A model generated the notes under the pieces. The model did not search any database. It worked only from the letters and a program-made list of their open reading frames with translations, and was not told the origin of the DNA. From JAJAZB01 sp964244295 (GTDB lineage: Bacteria > Bacteroidota > Bacteroidia > Cytophagales > Spirosomataceae), in contig CAXTIG010000020.1 in the NCBI GenBank assembly GCA_964244295.1, forward strand, positions 1 to 64,000: 64,000 bases of DNA. The letters run 5' to 3'. The position numbers were made by a program, and so were the translations under genes. This document shows, in pieces, positions 7,243-14,226 of this stretch. Within the stretch, counting starts at the first letter, position 1. Each line of letters begins with the position of its first letter.

Positions 7243-8475
7243 TCAGTTCACCAGCTTAATCGCCACGATGCCTTGCACTTTTTCTCCCTTCACGGTCGTG
7301 ATTTCGTAGGCGAATTTATCTTCCCGGCCCGTACCGGTTTTGGGCGGGGTGTAAAATACCTTCAATTCCTTCACTTCCGCCGTACCCAACGCGGGTTTCG
7401 TCGAAATCGCCAGGCTTTGGGCGGGGCTGCACAGCTTATCGTTGGCCAACACCGGAATTTCAACCCGTTCCCCCGCAAATTTTACCTGCACTTGGTCGGG
7501 GGTGGCGACGTTGCGACAGGCGGGGTTGAGGGGTTCCACGGCAATTTTCACCACGGCGCTGGGGCATTCTCTTCCGGTGGAATCACAAACCTGGTACGTG
7601 AAATCGAGGGTACCCGTAAAACCGGCGGCGGGCTTGTAAATCACCTCGTTGGCTGAGTTGACCGTGGCCGTGCCCACGCGGGGCTGGGTTTTCAGCGAAA
7701 CTTTCCCCGGTCGGTCGCAGAGGCGGTCGTTTTTCAGCACCGCCAGCGTGATTTCGGGCGTGCCCTCCTTCACCACGGCGGCATCGGCCGTCAGGGTTAC
7801 TTTGCAGCCCCCGGCGGGCTGACCGATTTCCACCTTCACCACCGCCGAATGCACCTCGGTGCTGCCCCGGAGTTGGTAACTGTACACGAAGCTATCACCG
7901 CCCTGGTAGCCCGCGTTGGGTTTGTACACGATGGAGCGTCCGTCCACCCGGGCTTCCCCGTTTTTGGGGGCCACGGCCACTTTGAGCGTACCGGGGTCGG
8001 GTTCGCTGCTGCAAAAGCGGTCGTTGGTCAGTACGGCAATGGCTACCGAGGTATTGAGGGTCGTGCGGGCACCGTCGGGCTGGGCACCGGCGTTGCAGGG
8101 CAGGGCTTCGGGTTTGGGCTTGATCACGACCCGGATAGTGTCGGGTTTGGGGTCGTTGCCGGTGGTGCGGTTGAGCGTAAACTGGTCTTCGGCATCCTGC
8201 ACGGTCGAATCGGGCCGGTAGAGCAGGTAGCCTTTTTCGATGAAACTGAGCTTGCCGTAGCGCGGCGCGGCGGCGATGCGGTACACCGTTTCGCCGCTGG
8301 CCGAGGTAGCGAGGGCGATGGACACGTCGCCGCCGGGTTGGGTGTACACGGTGCGAGCGGCGAAGTTGCTGGGGGTGGCCGGTTCGGGGGCAACGTCGTT
8401 CTGGATGCGGTCGCAGGCGAGCAGACCGGTGAGGAGCAGGGCCGCGATGATTCCGGTTGGGCGTAAATGGCGCAT
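7243..8475 (-). CDS. lipoprotein with tandem Ig-like domains
   Basis: A 410-residue lipoprotein (lipobox LLAC, Cys21). After a short linker it carries about four repeated units, each ending with a motif such as IVYKPNAGYQGGDSFVYSYQ, VIYKPAAGFTGTLDFTYQV or KVFYTPPKTGTGREDKFAYEI. This 'Y-x-P-x-x-G-[FY]-x-G-x-D-x-F-x-Y' signature is typical of bacterial Ig-like/cadherin-like adhesion repeats of the Big_9 and VCBS type. It is probably a surface or periplasmic structural or adhesion protein. It is transcribed towards the sigma gene, with a palindrome between them, so it may or may not be part of that unit. Confidence 0.75.
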   Translation of the reverse strand: MRHLRPTGIIAALLLTGLLACDRIQNDVAPEPATPSNFAARTVYTQPGGDVSIALATSASGETVYRIAAAPRYGKLSFIEKGYLLYRPDSTVQDAEDQFTLNRTTGNDPKPDTIRVVIKPKPEALPCNAGAQPDGARTTLNTSVAIAVLTNDRFCSSEPDPGTLKVAVAPKNGEARVDGRSIVYKPNAGYQGGDSFVYSYQLRGSTEVHSAVVKVEIGQPAGGCKVTLTADAAVVKEGTPEITLAVLKNDRLCDRPGKVSLKTQPRVGTATVNSANEVIYKPAAGFTGTLDFTYQVCDSTGRECPSAVVKIAVEPLNPACRNVATPDQVQVKFAGERVEIPVLANDKLCSPAQSLAISTKPALGTAEVKELKVFYTPPKTGTGREDKFAYEITTVKGEKVQGIVAIKLVN

Positions 8476-8568
8476 GGAGTAAGGGGAAGTTTTCGGGTGA
8501 AAAAAAGTCCGGGACGCGCAGTCCGAAACGCGTTTCTACGGGCTATGACCGGCGGCGGGGGGAAAGGG

Positions 8569-8611
8569 TTGCACGGTGGACAAGTTTGGGTAGCCGTTGC
8601 CCGCCGTGCAA
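8569..8611. repeat. imperfect hairpin in divergent spacer
   Basis: Arms 8569-8583 and 8597-8611 pair over 15 bp with two mismatches. It lies in the 199-bp spacer between the divergently transcribed Ig-repeat lipoprotein and Uma2 genes. Downstream, TACTTTTA at 8647-8654 is one base from the TAnnTTTG -7 consensus and 20 bp before the Uma2 start, a weak candidate promoter. Confidence 0.4.
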
Positions 8612-8674
8612 TAGCCAGGTGAGGCGCAAGTTCGGTGCTTTTTCGATACTTTTACCCAGCAATCAACGAAGCCC

Positions 8675-9160
8675 ATGGAAGCGACGACCCTGACCTCCTT
8701 GTCCGACTACGAACTCGAACGCGGAAAGCCCATGCCCAGTAAAAATCACGCCCGAATTCAAAAGAAATTACTTGTTTGGCTTGAAACCCAAACGGATGGC
8801 CGCTTCGAGGTACTCCCCGAAGTGAACGTTCCCCTGCTGACCGGTAACTACTTTGTGCCCGACCTGGCGCTGTTCCCGCCCGACCTGGTTTTCGATATGG
8901 AAGAAGACGAGGTGAAGATTAGCGAAACACCGCTTGGAGTGATTGAAATCCTGTCGCCGGAGCAATCCGTGCAGGACGTGGTGGCCAAAGCCCGCTCGTA
9001 TTTCGATCTGGGTATCAAATCGTACTGGCTGGTGATTCCACCGCTGCGGGCCGTTCACGTGTACCACGCTCCGCACGCGAACCGTGCTTTCGTCTCGCCC
9101 GACGTACTCCGCGATGAGCCGCTGGGGATTGAACTGCCGCTGGGGGTGGTTTTTGGGTGA
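8675..9160 (+). CDS. Uma2 family protein (DUF820, PD-(D/E)XK nuclease fold)
   Basis: A 161-residue protein. The nuclease-fold landmarks are VPDLALFP (Asp of the active site), GVIEILSPEQS (the E-x-L-S-P signature of Uma2 proteins), a Lys in VVAKARSYFDLGIKSYWLVIPP, and a closing strand AVHVYHA. Uma2 proteins are numerous and mostly uncharacterised; nuclease function is inferred from fold. The Lys is followed by YFDLGIKSYWLV, close to the common 'Y...GV.EYWLV'. It stands alone on the plus strand beside an AT-rich gene. Confidence 0.85.
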   Translation: MEATTLTSLSDYELERGKPMPSKNHARIQKKLLVWLETQTDGRFEVLPEVNVPLLTGNYFVPDLALFPPDLVFDMEEDEVKISETPLGVIEILSPEQSVQDVVAKARSYFDLGIKSYWLVIPPLRAVHVYHAPHANRAFVSPDVLRDEPLGIELPLGVVFG

Positions 9161-9209
9161 AATTAATTTAATTCACCCCTGCCTGATTTATTGCATTTCA
9201 AACTTGAAT

Positions 9210-9770
9210 CTACATCCATTGTAATTCTACATACTTCGTACAGTCGTGTTTTAAATCATTATGGTTGTCAAGTAAAATTGCAGAACCGCCCTTTCTAACA
9301 TTGTCTTTTACGATTTGATATACCTCTTCAGCTCCCTGCAAATCTTGTCCAACTAAGTCAAATACAATGTCGCTGGTGTTTGATAAAGTTGCATATAAAC
9401 TTAGTAATTTTCTCGGATTACTTCCAAGCGTACTCATTCTTGTCTTATTGGTAATCCACTTATCTGCATATATTCTTGTCGCAAAATTGCTTTCCGAGTT
9501 GGCATTTCTCTCTAAGTATTCTCCAACTGTGACAGGGTAAAATAATTGCCTAAATTTTGGCTCAACAAACTGTTCAACAAAGGTCAATTGTCTATTTATT
9601 TTTACGTTTTCGTTTCGCGTCTTATTTGTGAAAATATCTTTTAGATAGATTTCAGTTTCTTGGAAATGTTGTCCACTGAATAAATACAACACAACAATTT
9701 CGCCTTCATCTAAGTCGAATGGAGGCACATAGTATTTGTCTGTCTTTATTCCTTTATTTTCTATTATCAT
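9210..9770 (-). CDS. AT-rich orphan gene, degenerate ABC-ATPase-like
   Basis: A 186-residue protein I cannot assign to a named family. The C-terminal half has the order of an ABC ATPase: a signature-like SNPRKLLSLYATL, a Walker B-like DIVFDLVGQDLQGAEEVY, and an H-loop-like ILLDNHND. The N-terminal half (GIKTDKYYVPPFDLDEGEIV) looks like the strand before Walker A, but no GxxGxGK[ST] is present, so nucleotide binding is doubtful. The region is visibly richer in A/T than all its neighbours and uses A/T-ending codons, suggesting recent acquisition. It is convergent with Uma2, about 50 bp apart. Confidence 0.5.
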   Translation of the reverse strand: MIIENKGIKTDKYYVPPFDLDEGEIVVLYLFSGQHFQETEIYLKDIFTNKTRNENVKINRQLTFVEQFVEPKFRQLFYPVTVGEYLERNANSESNFATRIYADKWITNKTRMSTLGSNPRKLLSLYATLSNTSDIVFDLVGQDLQGAEEVYQIVKDNVRKGGSAILLDNHNDLKHDCTKYVELQWM

Positions 9771-9923
9771 TCTCGTGTACTGTTACTTGGGCATAGCTCA
9801 AAAATCCACACAATTATTCAGAAAGTCAATCAATGACGTTTTTTTAGTAGGTAGTTTTTGAAGCGTTGTGAAAAACAGTTCATCAATACAATTGCGACTT
9901 GGAAACTTGACTAACTGTAATTC

Positions 9924-11396
9924 TCACATCCCCCTCAACCACTCCACCAACAACCTTACCCCAAACGCCGTCCCCGCTCGTTGGGGGGCAAACTCCGTAT
10001 CGCCGAAGGCCACGCCCGCGATGTCGAGGTGCGCCCAGGCCGGGTGTTTTTTGGTAAATACTTCCAGAAACTTCGCCGCGCCGATGGCCCCGGAGTGGGG
10101 GATGCCGGAGTAATTGCGCAGGTCGGCCACGTCCGATTTCAGGTGGTCGGCGTATTCCTCCCACATCGGCAGGCGCCAGAGTCGTTCGCCGCTGGCTTCG
10201 CCCGCCCGCTTCAATTGCTTGCCCAATTCGCGGTTGGTCGTGAATAACCCGGCGGCGTGGTAGCCCAGGGCCATGACCACGTTGCCGGTGAGCGTGGCGA
10301 GGTCGATGAGCACGTCGGGGTTGTAATTTTTGAGGCAGTACGCCAGACCGTCGGCCAGGATGAGGCGGCCTTCGGCGTCGGTGTCGGTCACTTCGATGGT
10401 TTTTCCGGCGTAGGAATTAATCACGTCGCCGGGTTTCATCGCGTCGCCATCCACTGAGTTTTCGGTCGCAGGCACGATGCCGACGAGGTGAACGGGCAGC
10501 TTCAGTTTCGCCGCCAGTTCCAGCGTACCCAGCACCGCCGCCGCCCCGCCCATGTCGGACTTCATCAGGTGCATGTTCGTGGAAGGTTTGATCGAAACCC
10601 CGCCCGTGTCGAAGGTCACGCCCTTGCCCACCAAGCCGATTTTCTTCGAGGCCCCTTCGCCGATGTATTCCAAGATGAGAAAGGCCGGTTCATGCCGACT
10701 ACCCCGGCTGACGGCGTCGAGGGCCAGCAGCCTCGCTTCCACAATCTCGCCCGCGTCGAGCGAGCGCACGCTGTAGCCGAAGCGTTCGCCCGATTCCATC
10801 GCCCAACTCACCAGCGTCTGCGGGGTTTTGTGGTTGGCGGGGGCGTTCATCAAATCGAAAATCCTGATTTGGGTTTCGGCGATGGCGGTGCCGGTTTTCA
10901 GTTTCCAGTTTTCAGTTTCCAGTTGTTCTTCAGAAAAGTCCACGACCAGTTCCAGCGTTCCAGCCTCTTCAAAAAAGGGTGTTTTCGGCGCTTCCTCGGT
11001 TTTGTACAGGCCGAGTTTGTACCCACCGAGCAAGGCTCCGTTGACGGCCCACTCCAGCCAGTCCGCCGGGCACCCGCGTAAGTCGAGGGCGACGTGGGCG
11101 GGGAGTTTGGTTTTTTGTTGGAAAAATAAAGTGCGAAAGGCCCGGATGATTGGGCCGGATTTTAACGGTTCGCCGCCCATTTCTTTCCCCAACCCCAGCA
11201 GCAACAATTTCCGCCCGTCCAACTGGTACAGCGGCAAAATTTCCTTGAAATCGGCTTTGAAATCAGTCAGCAACGCGTCAGCGGCCAGGCCGGTTTCGAG
11301 GGCAATCCGGGCCAGGGTTTCGGCTAAGGCGTCGTTCTGAACGAGGGGCCGCACCACGGCGGGCGCGGTGGGGGTGGGGGAGAAGGGGTAGATCAT
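9924..11396 (-). CDS. pepA: leucyl aminopeptidase (M17 cytosol aminopeptidase)
   Basis: A 490-residue enzyme that removes N-terminal residues from peptides with two metal ions. Catalytic and metal residues match the family: Lys258 and Asp263 (GKGVTFDTGG), Lys270, Asp281 (SDMGG), and Asp340/Glu342/Arg344 in TDTDAEGRL, where most relatives have NTDAEGRL. The N-terminal domain is of the usual smaller alpha/beta type. Residues about 158-169 (QLETENWKLKTG) are encoded by a tandem heptamer repeat, which reads as an in-frame insertion in the interdomain linker. It is a single gene. Confidence 0.95.
   Translation of the reverse strand: MIYPFSPTPTAPAVVRPLVQNDALAETLARIALETGLAADALLTDFKADFKEILPLYQLDGRKLLLLGLGKEMGGEPLKSGPIIRAFRTLFFQQKTKLPAHVALDLRGCPADWLEWAVNGALLGGYKLGLYKTEEAPKTPFFEEAGTLELVVDFSEEQLETENWKLKTGTAIAETQIRIFDLMNAPANHKTPQTLVSWAMESGERFGYSVRSLDAGEIVEARLLALDAVSRGSRHEPAFLILEYIGEGASKKIGLVGKGVTFDTGGVSIKPSTNMHLMKSDMGGAAAVLGTLELAAKLKLPVHLVGIVPATENSVDGDAMKPGDVINSYAGKTIEVTDTDAEGRLILADGLAYCLKNYNPDVLIDLATLTGNVVMALGYHAAGLFTTNRELGKQLKRAGEASGERLWRLPMWEEYADHLKSDVADLRNYSGIPHSGAIGAAKFLEVFTKKHPAWAHLDIAGVAFGDTEFAPQRAGTAFGVRLLVEWLRGM
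10893..10925. repeat. tandem heptamer repeat inside pepA
   Basis: On the minus strand the sequence reads as alternating heptamers GGAAACT and GAAAACT, about four units, in frame with the aminopeptidase. The same class of heptamer runs forms hairpins in gaps at 35849, 36244 and 38985. Here there is no complementary partner copy nearby, so it does not form a long hairpin. Confidence 0.75.
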
Positions 11397-11410
11397 GCGG
11401 GTTTATTCTT

Positions 11411-11478
11411 TCATCCTGAGCGAAACGATGCTGTGCGAACCTCCCCCGCTGTCATCCTTTCGCTGCGCTCAGGATGAC
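11411..11478. repeat. palindromic element, TCATCCTGAGCG type
   Basis: Arms 11411-11422 (TCATCCTGAGCG) and 11466-11477 are perfectly complementary over 12 bp. An internal GTCATCCT at 11451-11458 can compete for the same right arm. It lies in the 100-bp gap between the esterase stop and the aminopeptidase start. Confidence 0.75.
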
Positions 11479-11499
11479 AGCGGATGGGCAAAGTAAAGT

Positions 11500-12570
11500 T
11501 CAAAAAAACAGCCACTCCACCGCCTTTGGAAATTCCCGGCCCCAAAAATCTTCCTGGTGGCGGCCACGGGCGTCGTACACGAGTTTGGTTTGAGTGCCGG
11601 GCCGGGCGGAAAAAATGCCTTCCAGTCGCTGTAAAGCGGGTTTTAGCTGCATTCCTTCCTTGCCACCGCCGTACAAATAAAACCGACTTTGGGCGGAATC
11701 CGGCAGGCGCTCGGCTTCGCCGAAAATCCGGCCCGACACCCAGAGCGAGGGTGAAAACACCAACACCCGCCCGAAAGTACGCCAGGCCGTCAGCCCGGCG
11801 TACAAACTCAGCAGCCCGCCCAGCGAACTGCCGCCGATGCCGGTCGCCTCGCGTTCGGGCCGGGTGCGGTACGTGCGGTCGAGGTAGGGCTTGAGGGTGT
11901 CGGTGAGCGCCTGCACGAAGGCCCGGCCCTCGCCCGGCCCCAGCCAGCGGTGGTTGTAGGGGTTGAACTCGCTCTTTCGGAATTCATCGCCGTGATCGAG
12001 GGCCACCACGATGAGGTCGCCGCGCCCCCGCGCTTTCAGAATCGCCAGGCGTCGCTCCAGGCCCCAGTCGCCGAAGCCCGCGCCGCCGCCCATCAGGTTT
12101 TGCCCGTCGAGCAGGTACAGCACGGGGTAGTGGCGCTCGGGCTGCTGGTCGTAGTCGGCGGGGAGCAGCACCCGGAAGCGCCGGTGCCGCCCCAGGGCGG
12201 GGAGCCAGAACTCATCGGGGCTGACGTGGATTTGGGGGTACAGCCGGGAATCGAACGACTCGCCGCCCAGTCGCCAGTGCGGAACGTGGTCGCGGCGCAG
12301 GCCCGTCGATCGGGTAGAAATCCGGTTGGCGGGGATTTTGCCGTCGGCGGCGAGTTCGGCGTCGGCCCAACTGCCCCGCGTGTACTTGTATTCGAGGGGT
12401 TGGGGTAAGCGGAAGTCGGCGGGGAACTGAAATTCGTAGGTCATGTAGCCCACCCGCTGGAGGCGGAAACGGGCCTCGTCGGGCAACCACTGGTTGAAAT
12501 TGCCCGCCACGAACACGGGGCGGTCGTCGTCGGAATCGGTGGTCAGTCGTAAGCGTAAACCTTCGGCCAT
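11500..12570 (-). CDS. Esterase-D-like alpha/beta hydrolase with N-terminal CBM48-like domain
   Basis: A 356-residue protein from the ATG at 12570, preferred over an upstream in-frame start at 12630 that would run into the divergent gene's promoter. Residues about 1-95 look like a carbohydrate-binding module 48/AMPK-type Ig fold (VFVAGNFNQWLP). The rest is a putative esterase (Esterase D, enterochelin esterase-like): RFRVLLPADYD, YPVLYLLDGQN, the nucleophile elbow GGSSLGG (Ser about 249), and a C-terminal His in RHQEDFW. It probably hydrolyses ester bonds on small or glycan-linked substrates. It has no signal peptide. Confidence 0.83.
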   Translation of the reverse strand: MAEGLRLRLTTDSDDDRPVFVAGNFNQWLPDEARFRLQRVGYMTYEFQFPADFRLPQPLEYKYTRGSWADAELAADGKIPANRISTRSTGLRRDHVPHWRLGGESFDSRLYPQIHVSPDEFWLPALGRHRRFRVLLPADYDQQPERHYPVLYLLDGQNLMGGGAGFGDWGLERRLAILKARGRGDLIVVALDHGDEFRKSEFNPYNHRWLGPGEGRAFVQALTDTLKPYLDRTYRTRPEREATGIGGSSLGGLLSLYAGLTAWRTFGRVLVFSPSLWVSGRIFGEAERLPDSAQSRFYLYGGGKEGMQLKPALQRLEGIFSARPGTQTKLVYDARGRHQEDFWGREFPKAVEWLFF

Positions 12571-12636
12571 GCGGGAAAAAATCGGGAATCGTTGGAAGAG
12601 TTTACCAAATTTGCCCCAAAAAGGTTTCAAAATCCC

Positions 12637-13485
12637 ATGCCCCCGCCCGTCCCGATTCCCGTGCTCGGCCCCCTGCGTCGCCTGGATTCCTTGTTGATTG
12701 ACTTACTGAAATCGCTCTCTGAAGCAGACTGGCAACGCCCCACCACCGCCCGGCTCTGGACGGTGAAAGACGTGGCCGCGCACCTGCTCGACACGACTTT
12801 GCGCACGCTCTCCCTCGCCCGCGACGGCTACTCCGGCGACCCGCCCGGCGAAATCGGTAGCTACGCCGACCTGGTGGCCTACCTCGACCGCCTCAACCGT
12901 GACTGGGTACAAGCCACCCGACGACTCAGTCCAGCGGTACTGATTTCAGTGCTCGAAAGCAGCGGCCCGGCGTACTGCGACTACCTGGCCTCGCTCGACC
13001 CCTTCGCACCCGCGCTGTTCTCGGTGGCCTGGGCGGGGGAAACCAAGTCGGCCAACTGGTTTCATATTGCCCGCGAGTACACCGAAAAATGGCACCACCA
13101 GCAGCAAATCCGGCTGGCGACGGGGCGGGGCTACGATCTGCTTTTTTCGGAAGAATTATTCCGTCCCCTCATCGAAACCCTGCTCCGCGCCCTGCCGCAC
13201 CACTACCGGGCCGTGCCCGGCGCGCCCGGCGACGTGCTGCGCCTGACGGTTACGGGCGAAGGCGAAGGCGGCGGCGAGTGGTTTTTGGTTTGGGAAAACG
13301 GTACCTGGCAGCTCACCCGGCAAACCGAAGCGCCGCCGACCGCCTCGATTTCGCTGCCCGACCGGATGGCCTGGCGGATTTTTATGAAAAGCATCGACCC
13401 CAGCGAGGCGCGGGCGCAGGTTTTGATTTCCGGGAAGAAAAATCTGGGGGAGCCTTTGCTTACGATGTTGGCGGTGATGGGGTGA
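12637..13485 (+). CDS. maleylpyruvate isomerase/DinB-like superfamily protein
   Basis: A 282-residue protein from the ATG at 12637. The four-helix DinB/MDMPI N-terminal domain (about 10-165) has the family's metal-binding His pattern: His49 in DVAAHLLD, then His143 and His153/154 in WFHIAREYTEKWHHQQQIR. The C-terminal part (LRLTVTGEGEGGGEWFLV, TASISLPDRMAWRIFMK) resembles the MDMPI C-terminal/SCP2-like domain. Such proteins often use low-molecular-weight thiols, but the reaction is unknown here. It is divergent from the esterase gene, with a 66-bp shared promoter region. Confidence 0.75.
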   Translation: MPPPVPIPVLGPLRRLDSLLIDLLKSLSEADWQRPTTARLWTVKDVAAHLLDTTLRTLSLARDGYSGDPPGEIGSYADLVAYLDRLNRDWVQATRRLSPAVLISVLESSGPAYCDYLASLDPFAPALFSVAWAGETKSANWFHIAREYTEKWHHQQQIRLATGRGYDLLFSEELFRPLIETLLRALPHHYRAVPGAPGDVLRLTVTGEGEGGGEWFLVWENGTWQLTRQTEAPPTASISLPDRMAWRIFMKSIDPSEARAQVLISGKKNLGEPLLTMLAVMG

Positions 13486-13498
13486 TTTCTCTGGTGCC

Positions 13499-13536
13499 CG
13501 CCTGGATTCGTCTCGTTTACGGGACGAATCCAGGCG
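13499..13536. terminator. hairpin terminator candidate
   Basis: A perfect 14-bp stem (13499-13512 with 13523-13536) and a 10-nt loop, starting 13 bp after the MDMPI-like gene's stop codon. Only a few T residues follow (TTTCTTAAA). It is the most terminator-like structure for that gene. Confidence 0.6.
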
Positions 13537-13622
13537 GAAGTTTCTTAAACGTAAGTTGTGTGGCGAATGAGAGCCGCTCGATTCTATCACACAACGTAGT
13601 TTAAAATCAATTTCCCAAAAAA

Positions 13623-13916
13623 ATGACCTACCAAACCTTCCTCGAAACCCTCCCTCACCCCACCCCGCCACCGGGCCTGAATCCGATTCTGCTCGCCCTC
13701 TGGCACGCCGAACGCGGCGACTGGGATGCCGCCCACGACATCGCCCAAACCCGCGAAGGCACTCCCGATTACGACGCCCTCCACGCCTACCTCCACCGGG
13801 TCGAGGGCGACCAGGGGAACGCAGGCTACTGGTACCGCCGCGCCCGGCGGCCCGTGTTCGAGGGGTCGCTGAAGGGAGAATGGGAGGCGCTGGTGCGGGA
13901 GTTTTTGGGAGAGTGA
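13623..13916 (+). CDS. small conserved hypothetical protein
   Basis: A 97-residue protein with no signal peptide. The pattern ILLALWHAERGDWDAAHDIAQT, then ALHAYLHRVEGDQGNAGYWYRRA, looks like two helical-hairpin units similar to tetratricopeptide/Sel1 repeats ('A-x-x-x-x-G-D-x-x-x-A' and 'A-x-Y-W-Y-R-R-A'). I know of similar short proteins in Bacteroidota but no function. It follows the MDMPI-like gene after 137 bp containing a hairpin. Confidence 0.65.
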   Translation: MTYQTFLETLPHPTPPPGLNPILLALWHAERGDWDAAHDIAQTREGTPDYDALHAYLHRVEGDQGNAGYWYRRARRPVFEGSLKGEWEALVREFLGE

Positions 13917-13934
13917 AAAATCTCCTTGACTCCC

Positions 13935-14157
13935 GTCATTGCGAGCGGAGGCAAACAAGGCGAGCGGAGCGAGACTTGGTCACCGGAGCGAAGCAATCCC
14001 CTGCCGGAGACCAGAGAGCAAAAACCAAGCGACTCGTCAAACGCTACCGTGCGACGGACCGTTTGGTCTTCGGCAGGGGATTGCTTCGCTCCGGCAGTCA
14101 AACCGCAGCGGCGGACCGTCTCGCTCCGCTCGTTTGCCTGCCTCCGCTCGCAATGAC
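13935..14157. repeat. nested palindromic element (GTCATTGCGAGCGGAGG type)
   Basis: A 223-bp nested imperfect palindrome that fills most of the 310-bp gap before the FAD/Fe-S gene; nothing else is seen there except a -7-like site. Outer arms GTCATTGCGAGCGGAGGC (13935-13952) pair with 14140-14157. A variable stem (GCGAGCGGAGCGAGA region) and then constant CGGAGCGAAGCAATCCCCTG pair with AGGGGATTGCTTCGCTCCGG. The right side also contains a CCGCAGCGGCGGACCG core at about 14103. The same architecture, with different variable stems, occurs at 44178-44432. Confidence 0.88.
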
Positions 14158-14198
14158 GGATGGGGAAGGTTTTTACTGCATTTCCTTCCTTCCCTCGT

Positions 14199-14206
14199 TA
14201 CTTTTG
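14199..14206 (+). promoter_or_regulatory. -7 element candidate for the FAD/Fe-S oxidase gene
   Basis: TACTTTTG matches the Bacteroidota housekeeping -7 consensus TAnnTTTG exactly and ends 20 bp before the chosen ATG at 14227. No clear -33 TTTG is seen at 19-21 bp upstream. It supports the start at 14227 over an in-frame one at 13939 that would read through the palindrome. Confidence 0.45.
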
Positions 14207-14226
14207 CTGACCAAGAATCCCACCCA

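Noticed and set aside
13939..14226. Upstream in-frame extension of the FAD/Fe-S protein
   Set aside because: It would translate the nested palindrome; the ATG at 14227 gives the normal N-terminus and has a -7-like site 20 bp upstream.
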